From: Roseovarius sp. EL26 | GTDB taxonomy: Bacteria > Pseudomonadota > Alphaproteobacteria > Rhodobacterales > Rhodobacteraceae | Direction: 5' to 3' | Length of the DNA stretch: 64,000 nt | Assembly: GCF_900327775.1 (NCBI RefSeq) | Contig: NZ_OUMZ01000003.1 | Coordinates: 1-64,000 of the forward strand | Part shown: in pieces, positions 1 through 8,932 of the stretch | How the letters are laid out: each line of letters begins with the position of its first letter | How positions within the stretch are numbered: position 1 is the first letter of the stretch | The notes under the pieces: model-generated | Seen by the model: the letters and a program-made list of their open reading frames with translations, nothing else | The model's database searches: none | Told to the model about the DNA's origin: nothing | Position numbers and translations under genes: made by a program

Positions 1-303
1 GTTTAGAACGTCGTGAGACAGTTCGGTCCCTATCTGCCGTGGGTGTAGGATACTTGAGAGGAGTTGCCCCTAGTACGAGAGGACCGGGGTGAACGATCCA
101 CTGGTGTACCAGTTGTTCCGCCAGGAGCAGTGCTGGGTAGCTATGATCGGACAGGATAACCGCTGAAGGCATCTAAGCGGGAAGCCCCCCTCAAAACAAG
201 GTATCCCTGAGGGCCGAGGTAGACCACCTCGTCGATAGGCCAGAGATGTAAGCATGGTAACATGTTCAGTTGACTGGTACTAATTGCCCGATAGGCTTGA
301 TTT
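1..303 (+). rRNA. 23S ribosomal RNA, 3' end (partial)
   Basis: The window opens inside 23S rRNA. The sarcin-ricin loop (AGTACGAGAGGACC, about 71-84) and the conserved last helices are readable. The 5' part lies outside the window. The 3' end is placed by the terminal pairing near GGCTTGATTT and may be off by a few bases. With the 5S gene it shows an rRNA operon on the plus strand. Confidence 0.95.
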
Positions 304-392
304 GATCCAGTAATAGCCAGACTATTACAAATCGAAATCAAAAGCATACACAACACAATGTACGTGACTTGGACATCAGAGGATTTTTCTTG

Positions 393-508
<116 letters not shown>

Positions 509-510
509 CT

Positions 511-1069
511 AGTAAAATCCTCTATCTTTGTATCTCTCAATGCGATCAACAAAATCATCCAAAAAAAATACAATCAGAAAATTTTAATGCCTTGGGTATC
601 CGTAACCGCATGCATTGCGCGCACGACATGTGACCAATCAAAGACAACTCAAAAAATCAACAAACCCGTGACTAGACTCCGATAGCGGCCGCTCATCAAG
701 CCTGAGACAAGTTTTCAGATGCTGCAGCTATTGGCAAGCTACGGCTAAAGTTTGAAGGAATTGAGCTGGCATTGCCCGTAGACTACTTTACAAAGCTTTT
801 TCTCATGATTGATGTTGTTGGAGTTGAGTGGGCGGTCATGCCCCGTCAGATCGCGCAATAAATTGCGGTGACCTTTGTAAATGAAATGGCTTTGCTGCCA
901 CGATGTTTGAGTGCGCAACTTTCTGAAAGGTTTTTGAAATCTTTGGAAACCCAGAGCTAAAATCAGATCGAGATTGGCTATGGGCGTACTCTACACAAAT
1001 TTGATGGAAATTCAGGGTAGCTGGTCAACAGCAGCAAAATCGCAGGTATTCTTTAATCGAGGCCCCTTG
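511..1069. other. Gene-poor stretch after the rRNA operon with a short degraded ORF
   Basis: No convincing gene. On the plus strand one frame stays open from 706 to a TAA at 859-861 and continues in the same frame to a second TAA at 958-960. The translation contains plausible protein-like segments (for example LRLKFEGIELALPVDYF), but there is no good start codon or ribosome site and I recognise no family. It may be a remnant of a gene broken by a nonsense mutation, or chance. Confidence 0.3.
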
Positions 1070-1102
1070 AAAAATTCTGGCAGAGCACGAATGCTCTGCC
1101 AG
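1070..1102 (-). terminator. Rho-independent terminator of the tail-collar gene
   Basis: An 11-bp perfect stem, CTGGCAGAGCA (1077-1087) and TGCTCTGCCAG (1092-1102), with a CGAA loop. On the minus strand it is followed by AATTTTTC, the T-tract expected downstream of the minus-strand gene that ends at 1131. Confidence 0.8.
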
Positions 1103-1130
1103 TTCTCGTCATACGGCATTTCTGCCTAAA

Positions 1131-1640
1131 TTAGGATCGAGGAGGATAAACCCCACTCAAAGCAATAATGTAATTTATGCAAAGGCTTGGTGGAAAATCA
1201 CTTTGCGGATGATGGCCGGCATGTGCCTCCATACCAGGAGGGTCGATCACAGCGGCACACGACGCTGCATCCGCACTACGTTGAGCCGCTTCAAACACAC
1301 CTTCGACAACCTTTGAACGGCCAGCCGAAACACTTTTTACTCTCGCCTCATTGCTGTGCTGCTGCATTTCCACATCATCCGATGAAATGGCTTCACCACC
1401 AAATTTCTGACCAAGCCTTCGCCGCGTCAGCCCCGTCCCTTGCCCTGCATGCACTGGTACTCGCCCACGAAGGTCTGGCAGGGCAAAGGTGGTACGACCA
1501 TCTCCGCCGTAAGTTGTTCCAAGAAGGCTAAACAAAGATTCATTGCCAGAGATGGGCAATACCTGCCCATCACAAAAGGCCCATCCCTGAGGAGCATATC
1601 CCCCAGCAAAGAGCATTACCTGTGCAATGAATGGTTCCAT
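1131..1640 (-). CDS. Phage tail-collar domain protein (microcystin-dependent-protein/MdpB type)
   Basis: 169 residues. The N-terminus MEPFIAQVMLFAGGYAPQGW followed by FCDGQVLPI and YGGDGRTTFALPDLRGRVPVH is the classic tail-collar fold also found in MdpB-type proteins of non-phage genomes. The C-terminus CINYIIALSGVYPPR is the matching end strand. The length fits the MdpB family (about 165-190). No other phage genes lie nearby, so this is probably a stand-alone chromosomal member. Family members occur in contractile injection systems and as repeated clusters of unclear role; nothing here decides between these. The start has a purine-rich AGAGG ribosome site and the gene ends at its own terminator. 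Confidence 0.85.
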   Translation of the reverse strand: MEPFIAQVMLFAGGYAPQGWAFCDGQVLPISGNESLFSLLGTTYGGDGRTTFALPDLRGRVPVHAGQGTGLTRRRLGQKFGGEAISSDDVEMQQHSNEARVKSVSAGRSKVVEGVFEAAQRSADAASCAAVIDPPGMEAHAGHHPQSDFPPSLCINYIIALSGVYPPRS

Positions 1641-1844
1641 TAACCTCTCCGAAACAAATATTCATGGGTCACAATGGCACGTTAACCGCACCGTAATGAC
1701 GGTCTAGCAAATGCGGGTGGCGTCGTTCTGTGTCTTGGCACACAGAAAGTTAACTTTTGCAAAAATCTTAGAGAACGAAAATTTTAGCCTTATTTTTGCC
1801 TGACTTAGCGCTAGAAAAATACAATCAGACACAACCAATGCGAT

Positions 1845-1860
1845 TGTGATTATGGTCAAT
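1845..1860. promoter_or_regulatory. Candidate Crp/Fnr-type operator upstream of the cyclase/Crp unit
   Basis: TGTGA-N6-TCAAT at 1845-1860, inside the slightly larger TTG...CAA symmetry at 1844-1859. The left half matches the Crp half-site and the right half is imperfect. It sits about 27 bases before the ATG at 1887, in the leader of the unit whose last gene encodes a Crp-type protein. Autoregulation is an inference from position and sequence only. Confidence 0.3.
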
Positions 1861-1886
1861 CATGGCCACTAAATAAGGAAGACCTC

Positions 1887-4850
1887 ATGACTCCCCAACG
1901 TAAAAAGGTAGCCGTGATCGGCGGCGGTGTCGGTGCAGTTACGGCAGTCTATGCCATTACCCAACTGCCGGATTGGCAGAAATCATATGACATCACAGTG
2001 TACCAATTGGGTTGGCGACTTGGTGGCAAAGGGGCCAGTGGTCGGAATGTGAAACAAGGCCAGCGGATCGAAGAACATGGCTTGCATATCTGGGCTGGCT
2101 TCTATGAAAACGGCTTTCGTCTGATGCGCGACTGCTATGAGACCTTGAACAAAACCGGTTTGCGCAGCCCGGATGCGCCGCTCGGGACATTGGAAAAAGC
2201 ATTTCACGGGCTTGACCACTTTTTGCTTGCTGATGAAGTACCGCAGCCGGATGGCAGCACACAGCTGCATCCTTGGCGGTTTGACTTCAGCCCGAACAGC
2301 GATGTGCCCGGCACCGGAGGCGTTCTGCCCACACCTTTCGCATATTTCCAGATGGTGATTGAGACGATCATCAAGCTTCTCGAAAATTCAGTTGAATCCT
2401 TGCCGGGGCATCATGTGCCTTCAGAGTTTCACAGTCGTTTCAAAGCGAAAAAGCTGCCGCTTTCCGCGCCCTCTCCTTTGCATCATCTACACAATTTTGT
2501 CCGTAGTTTGGATGCAAATGCCTTTGATCACTCCGAGAGTGACACCCATCACCTCGAGGCCCTGACGCAGCAGGCCCAGAACTGGCACCACGCCCATCTA
2601 GAGCAAAATACTAAAACACAAAGCGATGCATCCCGGCGCACCGGATATCTGATCAGCCTGTCTTTAGCATTTTTCCGGGGAACCATTGATAATGGCCTGT
2701 TCCTTAAAGGTTTTGATGAAATTGATGATTGGGAAATCAGCGACTGGTTGTTGCATTACGGCGCGCGACCGGATGCTGTTTATTCTGCCATATTCCGGGG
2801 GTGTTATGACTATGTCTTTGGATACCCCGGTGGTGTTACCGATCATCGAAGCGTGGGTGCGGGCACGGCTATCCGGGGGCTGTTACGTCTGGCGTTCACC
2901 TACAAGGGTTCGCTGTTTTACAAGATGCAGGCAGGGATGGGAGACACGATTTTTGGCCCATATTATCAGGTGCTCAAACAACGTGGCGTAAAGTTCGAGT
3001 TTTTCAATGCCGCTACGAACTTGGCACTGGGGCCAGATCAAAACAGCATCATCGGTATCGATATGGTCGAACAGGCCGAGGTCCTGAGCGATAGCTACGA
3101 CCCCTTGGTTGACGTCAAGGATTTGCCCTGCTGGCCATCTGCACCCTTGTGGGATCAGCTGAAAGACGGGGCCAATCTGGAAAAATCCGGGATTGATTTT
3201 GAGTGCGAAAAAGACGTGCCCACAGGGCGCGCATACCGTCTGGAAAAGGGTCGTGACTTTGATCTTGTCATTCTTGGCGCATCGATGGGATCACTGCCAT
3301 ATCTGACCCCGGAATTGTCTGATGCCTCTAACCGCTGGCGACGGATGATCGCAAAAGTGCCTACCGTTGCAACACACGCCGCGCAATTTTGGGCCACCAA
3401 AACCCCGGCAGAGTTGGGATGGGAAAAGCTGGTGGCAGAACATAACCCTGGCGATCAAAGTGACCTAAAAACCGTCATCACCAGCTTTCAGGAGCCTCTC
3501 GACACCTGGGCGGATATGTCAGATCTTTTGCCGCATGAGGATTGGGGCAAAAACGGACCGGTATCCCTCGCTTATTTTTGCAGCCCTTGTCATGATGCTG
3601 GCGTGGAGGCCGCTCCATTCACCGAGCGAGTACAAAACTGGGCTGACAATGACTTGACCCGGATGTGGCCTGGGGCGCTTAAAGACGGAAAGTTTGATAC
3701 CTCCATTCTCTATGCAAATGGTGCCAAAACAGACGAGGAAAAGTTCAACAAACAGTATTTCCGCCAAAACTTTTACGGTTCCGAGCGATATGTTCTGTCT
3801 GTGCCTGGCAGCGTGCAATATCGCCTGCCCCCGGATGGATCAGGGTTTGAAAATCTGTACCTGGCCGGGGACTGGACGCGCTGCGGTATCAATGCAGGCT
3901 GTGTTGAGGCGGCAACGATATCAGGTCTGGTCTGTGCCCGCGGATTGACCGGAGCCGATATCGAAGTTGTTGGCGAGGGCGATCTTGAAAATGATGCAGG
4001 CCCCTCTGATGCCGCCAAGCTGGCGATTCCTTATGCACAAACTGCACCCTGGCCCTTGACCCCGTTCTTTGGCACCGGGTCCATAGATGGATTCTTCAGT
4101 TTCCACGATGTCGATGCAACGGCTTTGCAAGCTGTTCTACCAAAAGGCATGTCGTTGCATCCCCAAGCCTTAACACCTGAAGGTAGACACCCGATTGCGA
4201 TGCTGGCCAATCAACAAATCGGCGTGAGACTTTCCGCCCTTCCACGCTTACTGGGGTATAAAAACTATTTGGAGGCCATCATCGCAATCAATTTTGTACA
4301 GATTGAAGGTTATGAAGGAGTCTTTAGTTATCTGCCTAACTTGTATCTTACAAACTCATGGGCCAAGAGCGCTGGCGTCTGGATGTATGGCTACAACAAG
4401 CGTATGGGTAGTTTGCAAATGGGGCATGATAGCTACGAAGTGGCAACTCCAGATGGTTCCCCCATCTGGTCAGGCCGCTATCAGCAAAAGAACTTTGCTC
4501 AGCCACTTGTTGAATCACCTGAATGTGGATTGGTCCAATCCATTTCTGAGCAAATAGTCGTTACTCAAGGCAAATTTTCAAAATGGCAATTCTCGTCATT
4601 TGATTTCAATCTCAGCTCTGCCTATGTCGCGGGCGTTTCAGCAGAAATTGACGTGGTCGACTCCGCTCTTGCAGATATCCCTGCAGGAAAAATGTCAGCG
4701 AGTCCACTCAGGGAGAAGCAACTCATGGGAGAGCGGCGAAATAAGTTGCCGGGAGCATTTCGAATCTGGACAAGTTGGACCTTGTCAAATCCCTTGGACA
4801 GCAGGCGTTTGTCTAATATACAGAAGAAAAGGGGTAAAATGCCCCATTGA
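1887..4850 (+). CDS. FAD-dependent amine-oxidase/desaturase-like oxidoreductase fused to an acetoacetate-decarboxylase-like domain
   Basis: 987 residues; start supported by AAGGAAG upstream. Residues 7-35 form a dinucleotide-binding Rossmann motif (VAVIGGGVGAVTAV). The GWRLGGKGASGRN segment and the C-terminal FAD-closing segment LYLAGDWTRCGINAGCVEAA (about 656-675) are typical of flavin amine oxidases and carotenoid desaturases. After about residue 730 the protein changes: LYLTNSWAKSAG and YGYNKRMG (about 819-841) match the acetoacetate decarboxylase fold, with K838 where the Schiff-base lysine of that family lies and R839 where its neighbour lysine would be. The substrate is unknown; a lipid, carotenoid or amine are all possible. 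The next gene (cyclase) begins 17 bases on and the Crp-type gene follows, so the three look co-transcribed. The fold calls are solid; the combined function is not known to me. Confidence 0.75.
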   Translation: MTPQRKKVAVIGGGVGAVTAVYAITQLPDWQKSYDITVYQLGWRLGGKGASGRNVKQGQRIEEHGLHIWAGFYENGFRLMRDCYETLNKTGLRSPDAPLGTLEKAFHGLDHFLLADEVPQPDGSTQLHPWRFDFSPNSDVPGTGGVLPTPFAYFQMVIETIIKLLENSVESLPGHHVPSEFHSRFKAKKLPLSAPSPLHHLHNFVRSLDANAFDHSESDTHHLEALTQQAQNWHHAHLEQNTKTQSDASRRTGYLISLSLAFFRGTIDNGLFLKGFDEIDDWEISDWLLHYGARPDAVYSAIFRGCYDYVFGYPGGVTDHRSVGAGTAIRGLLRLAFTYKGSLFYKMQAGMGDTIFGPYYQVLKQRGVKFEFFNAATNLALGPDQNSIIGIDMVEQAEVLSDSYDPLVDVKDLPCWPSAPLWDQLKDGANLEKSGIDFECEKDVPTGRAYRLEKGRDFDLVILGASMGSLPYLTPELSDASNRWRRMIAKVPTVATHAAQFWATKTPAELGWEKLVAEHNPGDQSDLKTVITSFQEPLDTWADMSDLLPHEDWGKNGPVSLAYFCSPCHDAGVEAAPFTERVQNWADNDLTRMWPGALKDGKFDTSILYANGAKTDEEKFNKQYFRQNFYGSERYVLSVPGSVQYRLPPDGSGFENLYLAGDWTRCGINAGCVEAATISGLVCARGLTGADIEVVGEGDLENDAGPSDAAKLAIPYAQTAPWPLTPFFGTGSIDGFFSFHDVDATALQAVLPKGMSLHPQALTPEGRHPIAMLANQQIGVRLSALPRLLGYKNYLEAIIAINFVQIEGYEGVFSYLPNLYLTNSWAKSAGVWMYGYNKRMGSLQMGHDSYEVATPDGSPIWSGRYQQKNFAQPLVESPECGLVQSISEQIVVTQGKFSKWQFSSFDFNLSSAYVAGVSAEIDVVDSALADIPAGKMSASPLREKQLMGERRNKLPGAFRIWTSWTLSNPLDSRRLSNIQKKRGKMPH

Positions 4851-4867
4851 CGTTTTGGGGAAAATAG

Positions 4868-7837
4868 ATGTCGGAGCAGGCGGTCAAAGGTGAACGCAAA
4901 CAGGTAACTGTTGCTTTCATCGACATCGTGAATTTTAGCGAAACCGCTAGTGTTTCTGACCCCGAAGATCTGCAAAATTGGCTAGAAGAATATTACCGGA
5001 AAGCCCGCGCCATTGTGGAACAAAACCAAGGCGAGGTTACGGAATATCTTGGGGATGGGATAGTCGCCGTATTCGGCCTGTCTCATTCCGACGAGCTCGC
5101 CGCCACAAAAGCTGTGAACGCGACGCTAAAAGTCGTGGGCGAAGTACACACCATTTCTGGCGGCACGATGCAGATGCAACTGCGCGCCGGAGTGGCAACC
5201 GGCGAAGTCGCAGTCCGCACCGAAATCGACAAAGAAGCCTGGCCTCGTCTAACCGGAATGGTCACCACGTTAGCTCAGCGTGTCCAAACCAAAGCCGCGC
5301 CAGGCGCTGTTATGATTGCCGAGCAGACCCGAAACTTGCTGCGCGGCAAATTTTCCCTTTCCCCACATCCGGATCAAAAGCTTAAGGGCATAGCCGAAAG
5401 CCAGACCCTTTATCACACTCAGCTTGGCGCCCCAGCTCCGGGCGTTTCGCATGATGATGTTCTGGTTGGCCGAGTGAATGAACGTGCCGCAATCAGCGCC
5501 AGTCAGCAACCGGTCCTGATTGTCGGTGAAGCGGGCATCGGAAAAACGGCCCTTGCAATGCACTTCGCCCGTCAGGCATTAGCGCCTCTCATTTGTCAAG
5601 CGGATGCGAACCAATCCACCTCAAGCTACCAACCGTTCAAGGATTGGATCAGCCATGTGCTGTCCGACAGCATCGATTTGAACGGTGTAATCACAGCCTT
5701 CCCCGCATTAACAGAAGGGGAACATCTATGCCTTGCGCTAGTTATGGGCATACCAGAGGGGCAAAAACTGTTAACAGAACTTCCCGGTTTGGCCCTAAAA
5801 CGGCAGATCGAAACCAGCCTATGGCGTGCCTTGTCCTTGCATCCAGCGACGGACATGATCATTTTTGAAGATCTGCACTGGTTTGACGCCGCAAGTTTCG
5901 GGGTGCTTCAGCATATCCTGAAAAGTCCGAACAAAAGTGACATCAAAATTCTGATGACCAGTCGCGAAGATACAAAACTTGCAACTTATCTGTCCAAGCC
6001 AGCCCCGGAAACGATACCTGTGCGCCAGCTGGAAAAGAGTGATGCTTTCATGATGCTCGAAAAACTGAGCCAGGGTGAAATCGACATCAAATCCCATGAG
6101 GAACTGGTCGAACGTGCTGGCGGTGTGCCGTTGTTTCTGGATCAGCTATGCAGACGCTATTCAGAAAACTCCACGGAAATCCCCGCTACACTAATGGATC
6201 TTCTTGCTGAACGGATCGATGCAACCGGCAGTATCAAACCCATATTACAGCGCGCATCAGCCATCGGCCAAGTGTTTCGCTATGATCTTTTGTCTGCCGT
6301 GTCCCCCGGCGAAACCAATTTGGACGCGGCCCTGAACAAGGGTATTATGGCTGGCGTGCTTCAGAAGCGGTCTGATCAGGAATGGGCGTTTGCGCACAAC
6401 CTGCTGCAACAGGCGGCCTACCAATCCCTATTGCGCAAATCCCGCGAAGATCTGCATGCTGCCATTGCCGAAGCACTACAGGAACTTCATCCATTGCTGC
6501 TGGCCCGCAACCCTGCCCTGCTGGCTGAGCACCAGAACCGAGCAAAGCAATATGTTGCTGCGATCAGTAGCTATCTGCAAGCCAGCCACATCGCCCTGAT
6601 GCAAGGGGCGTTTTCTGATGCGGAATCCCATGCACGCACGGCACTTGCCTTGAGTGATGTCGTTGCGGACACAGGCGAGGACGTCTCAAATCTCGCCATC
6701 GCAGGTCAGAGCGCTCTCGGATCTGTTTTGATGCAGGTTCAAGGTTTTACAGCAGATCCGGTGCGCGAAGCCTTTGATGCGGTTCACACAATCGCCAGCG
6801 AGCGACGAATTCCCGGATCGGATAGCGCCCCGGCGCTCTTTGGTAGTTTTTCGCATGCGATTATCGCCGGAGATAAAATCCGAGCCGACCGCTTTCAAGA
6901 ACTTCTCCGCACAGTGGCATCCCCTTTACCCTGCGAAGGAGAACACATTGAAGTGCATCTTGCATCGCTATGTGTGACAAACTGCAATAGCTTTTATCAT
7001 GCCGACTTCTCCGACCAGTTCCGACAAACTCTCAGAATCCGCAAGCTTTATCGTATCGAAGACCATTCTGCTATGATTGCTCGATACGGTATGGATATTT
7101 TTGCCGCAGCGCAGATGTTTGAAGCCCCGGCAAGAGTGATGACAGGGCAACTCGACAGTGTTGATGCACTGCTGCGGGAAACCGACACTCATCAAGACGC
7201 CCTCAACATTGCGGTTATGCAACCCTATGCCTTGATCTGGGGGGCGGTGCCATTGTTTTATGCAGGCCGCCGGGAAGACGCATTGAACCGGTTGCGCCAA
7301 GGGATGGACATTGCAACCTCCCAGTCTGCCGCATTCTGGCAAATGACAGGGCGGGCATGGCAATTTGTAATGGACCCCGGATTGGCGCAACACTCACAAG
7401 GGTTGGACGAATTCGCGCAGGTGATCGAGACACACAAGCTGATTGGCGCCAATGCGGGGGAACCCTATTTTTCGTCAACCTATGCACGACGCTTGGTTCA
7501 GGTTGGGCGTGTCGCAGAAGCTTACCGAATTTCTTTTCTTGCCGTCGCCGCCGCCCGCGAAAGCAATATCCAGTTCTGGTATGCGGATATTCTGCGCGCA
7601 CATGCTGAAATATGTCGGGCCTACGGACAAGCTGCCGAAGCAGACGTTTCATTGAAACTTGCGGCCCACACCGCTGACCGGCAAGGCGCCGCCGTTTGGT
7701 CTTTGCAAATCTTGCTTGATCAGGCGGCACTGGGAGAAGATGTCACAACGCAACTGCAATCTGTTTTGAAGAAATTCCCCGACACAACACAGTTGCCTGC
7801 ACTGCAGACTGCCCGTTCGATGTTGCACGCCCTATGA
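4868..7837 (+). CDS. Class III nucleotidyl cyclase domain-AAA ATPase-helical repeat protein
   Basis: 989 residues. Residues about 10-185 are a class III adenylate/guanylate cyclase homology domain with both metal aspartates (D19 in FIDIVNFSE, D63 in YLGDG). An AAA/STAND-like ATPase follows, with Walker A GEAGIGKTA (about 219-227) and Walker B IIFEDLHWFD (about 331-340). The remainder is helical and TPR-like, typical of the soluble cyclase-AAA architecture used for sensing or scaffolding. Oddities: the residue that is normally the adenine-selecting lysine is E59, the second selecting position is R127, and the transition-state Asn position is T134, while the Arg (R138) is kept. The product is therefore uncertain, or activity may be weak. 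The gene overlaps the following Crp-type gene by 4 bases (ATGA), which strongly suggests a coupled cyclic-nucleotide signalling unit. Confidence 0.82.
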   Translation: MSEQAVKGERKQVTVAFIDIVNFSETASVSDPEDLQNWLEEYYRKARAIVEQNQGEVTEYLGDGIVAVFGLSHSDELAATKAVNATLKVVGEVHTISGGTMQMQLRAGVATGEVAVRTEIDKEAWPRLTGMVTTLAQRVQTKAAPGAVMIAEQTRNLLRGKFSLSPHPDQKLKGIAESQTLYHTQLGAPAPGVSHDDVLVGRVNERAAISASQQPVLIVGEAGIGKTALAMHFARQALAPLICQADANQSTSSYQPFKDWISHVLSDSIDLNGVITAFPALTEGEHLCLALVMGIPEGQKLLTELPGLALKRQIETSLWRALSLHPATDMIIFEDLHWFDAASFGVLQHILKSPNKSDIKILMTSREDTKLATYLSKPAPETIPVRQLEKSDAFMMLEKLSQGEIDIKSHEELVERAGGVPLFLDQLCRRYSENSTEIPATLMDLLAERIDATGSIKPILQRASAIGQVFRYDLLSAVSPGETNLDAALNKGIMAGVLQKRSDQEWAFAHNLLQQAAYQSLLRKSREDLHAAIAEALQELHPLLLARNPALLAEHQNRAKQYVAAISSYLQASHIALMQGAFSDAESHARTALALSDVVADTGEDVSNLAIAGQSALGSVLMQVQGFTADPVREAFDAVHTIASERRIPGSDSAPALFGSFSHAIIAGDKIRADRFQELLRTVASPLPCEGEHIEVHLASLCVTNCNSFYHADFSDQFRQTLRIRKLYRIEDHSAMIARYGMDIFAAAQMFEAPARVMTGQLDSVDALLRETDTHQDALNIAVMQPYALIWGAVPLFYAGRREDALNRLRQGMDIATSQSAAFWQMTGRAWQFVMDPGLAQHSQGLDEFAQVIETHKLIGANAGEPYFSSTYARRLVQVGRVAEAYRISFLAVAAARESNIQFWYADILRAHAEICRAYGQAAEADVSLKLAAHTADRQGAAVWSLQILLDQAALGEDVTTQLQSVLKKFPDTTQLPALQTARSMLHAL

Positions 7838-8511
7838 CCGTTGCGAAACTCCTTGGGCTAAACCTGCCCGTGTTTGAAGGCATTACTGCTGCAGATTTAT
7901 CAGCCGTCAATCTGACGTATCGCGAGCAGTCTCTCCATCCATGGGAAATACTTTTCAGCCAGCATGACACCTCGCGGGATGTGTGTTTTCTACTGTCAGG
8001 TGCGCTTCTTGCAGTTTACTGGACACAGGATGGCCGTGAGATCATATTCAACCGCTTTCCTGTTGGCGCATATTTCGGCGAACTGGCCGCGCTTGATAAT
8101 GGCAACAGATCCCTTGCCATCACAGCAACCAGAGACACTCGCATCGCTTCTATTTCGCAAGAATGCTTTGTTGAATTGTTCGATAAAGTTCCTCTGTTTC
8201 GCAATCGCGTGACCTGCAATTTGGTCACAAAAATCCGCGCCCTTACAGAACGCAATCTGGAACTCACAACTTTTAGCGTCGAACAAAGAGTGGCGTCGTA
8301 TTTGATGCGGCTCGCAATAGAGCAAAACCTGTTGAAAGTTGGTGGCATCATTACTGATGCCCCCACCCACGGAGAAATTGCCGCCTCTATCGGTGCAAAC
8401 CGAGAAATGGTCAGCCGCACATTGACTCGGTTGAAAAAGAAAGGCGCGCTCAAAACAGGTCGCAAAAAAATTGAAATTTGCTCTCCTGAAAAACTGTCAG
8501 CAGCAATTTAG
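7834..8511 (+). CDS. Crp/Fnr family transcriptional regulator with intact cyclic-nucleotide pocket
   Basis: 225 residues. The N-terminal cNMP-binding beta-roll includes FGELAALDNGNRSLAITA, which keeps the Glu and the Arg-Ser pair that contact cyclic nucleotide phosphate and ribose in Crp. The C-terminal helix-turn-helix is HGEIAASIGANREMVSRTLT, with a KKKG wing. There is no N-terminal Fnr-type cysteine cluster, so an iron-sulfur sensor is unlikely. The ATG overlaps the stop of the cyclase gene, so the likely ligand is the product of that cyclase. Targets are unknown; a Crp-like site lies upstream of the first gene of the unit. Confidence 0.85.
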   Translation: MTVAKLLGLNLPVFEGITAADLSAVNLTYREQSLHPWEILFSQHDTSRDVCFLLSGALLAVYWTQDGREIIFNRFPVGAYFGELAALDNGNRSLAITATRDTRIASISQECFVELFDKVPLFRNRVTCNLVTKIRALTERNLELTTFSVEQRVASYLMRLAIEQNLLKVGGIITDAPTHGEIAASIGANREMVSRTLTRLKKKGALKTGRKKIEICSPEKLSAAI

Positions 8512-8610
8512 CCTGCAACCGGCGTTGCCGCTGAGATTGTTGAGGTCGCTCTGGCTGAACACAAACACCGCGAACGATCTGTTTAATTTAACTGAAATTT
8601 TAAGAAGATC

Positions 8611-8685
8611 TGGTGCTGCTGGGGAGAATTGAACTCCCGACCTCGTCATTACCAATGACGCGCTCTACCACTGAGCTACAGCAGC
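8611..8685 (-). tRNA. tRNA-Thr(GGT)
   Basis: On the minus strand GCTGCTG pairs with CAGCAGC to form the acceptor stem. The D arm GCTC...GAGC, the anticodon loop TTGGTAA (anticodon GGT, Thr) closed by CGTCA/TGACG, and the T arm with GTTCAAT follow. The 3' CCA is encoded in the DNA (8611-8613). Read by eye, 75 nt. Confidence 0.93.
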
Positions 8686-8770
8686 AGCTGTGGCGCGCTG
8701 ATTAGCTCCTTATTGCATTCCGTGCAAGGGTTATCTGGACCCTTTTTTTACAGTGATGTAGAGATGGGTT

Positions 8771-8926
8771 ATGAAACAGGAAACTCAGCAAAAGAAATCC
8801 GCAAAAACGGGGCAAACCCGCGAAGATAGGCTCAAAGCGGCACTAAAGGCCAATTTGGCACGTCGCAAGACACAAACGCGGGCACGCAACACCGTGCAAA
8901 CGGATCGGGACACAAAAGAGGAATAA
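8771..8926 (+). CDS. Small conserved hypothetical protein upstream of murA
   Basis: 51 residues, highly basic and polar (many Lys, Arg, Gln and Thr; the core is EDRLKAALKANLARRKTQTR), with no membrane segment or signal. ATG at 8771 preceded by GAGATGGG; TAA at 8924-8926, six bases before murA. A short basic ORF in this position before murA is a feature I associate with Rhodobacteraceae genomes. Function unknown; the composition suggests a nucleic-acid- or ribosome-associated peptide, but that is a guess. Its position and tight spacing make a real gene more likely than chance. Confidence 0.65.
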   Translation: MKQETQQKKSAKTGQTREDRLKAALKANLARRKTQTRARNTVQTDRDTKEE

Positions 8927-8932
8927 GGGCAG

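Noticed and set aside
1187..1531. Plus-strand open frame opposite the tail-collar gene
   Set aside because: Antisense to a well-recognised gene, no ribosome site and no family resemblance.
1131..1640. Tail-collar gene as evidence of a prophage
   Set aside because: No other phage structural, lysis or integrase genes are present within several kilobases.
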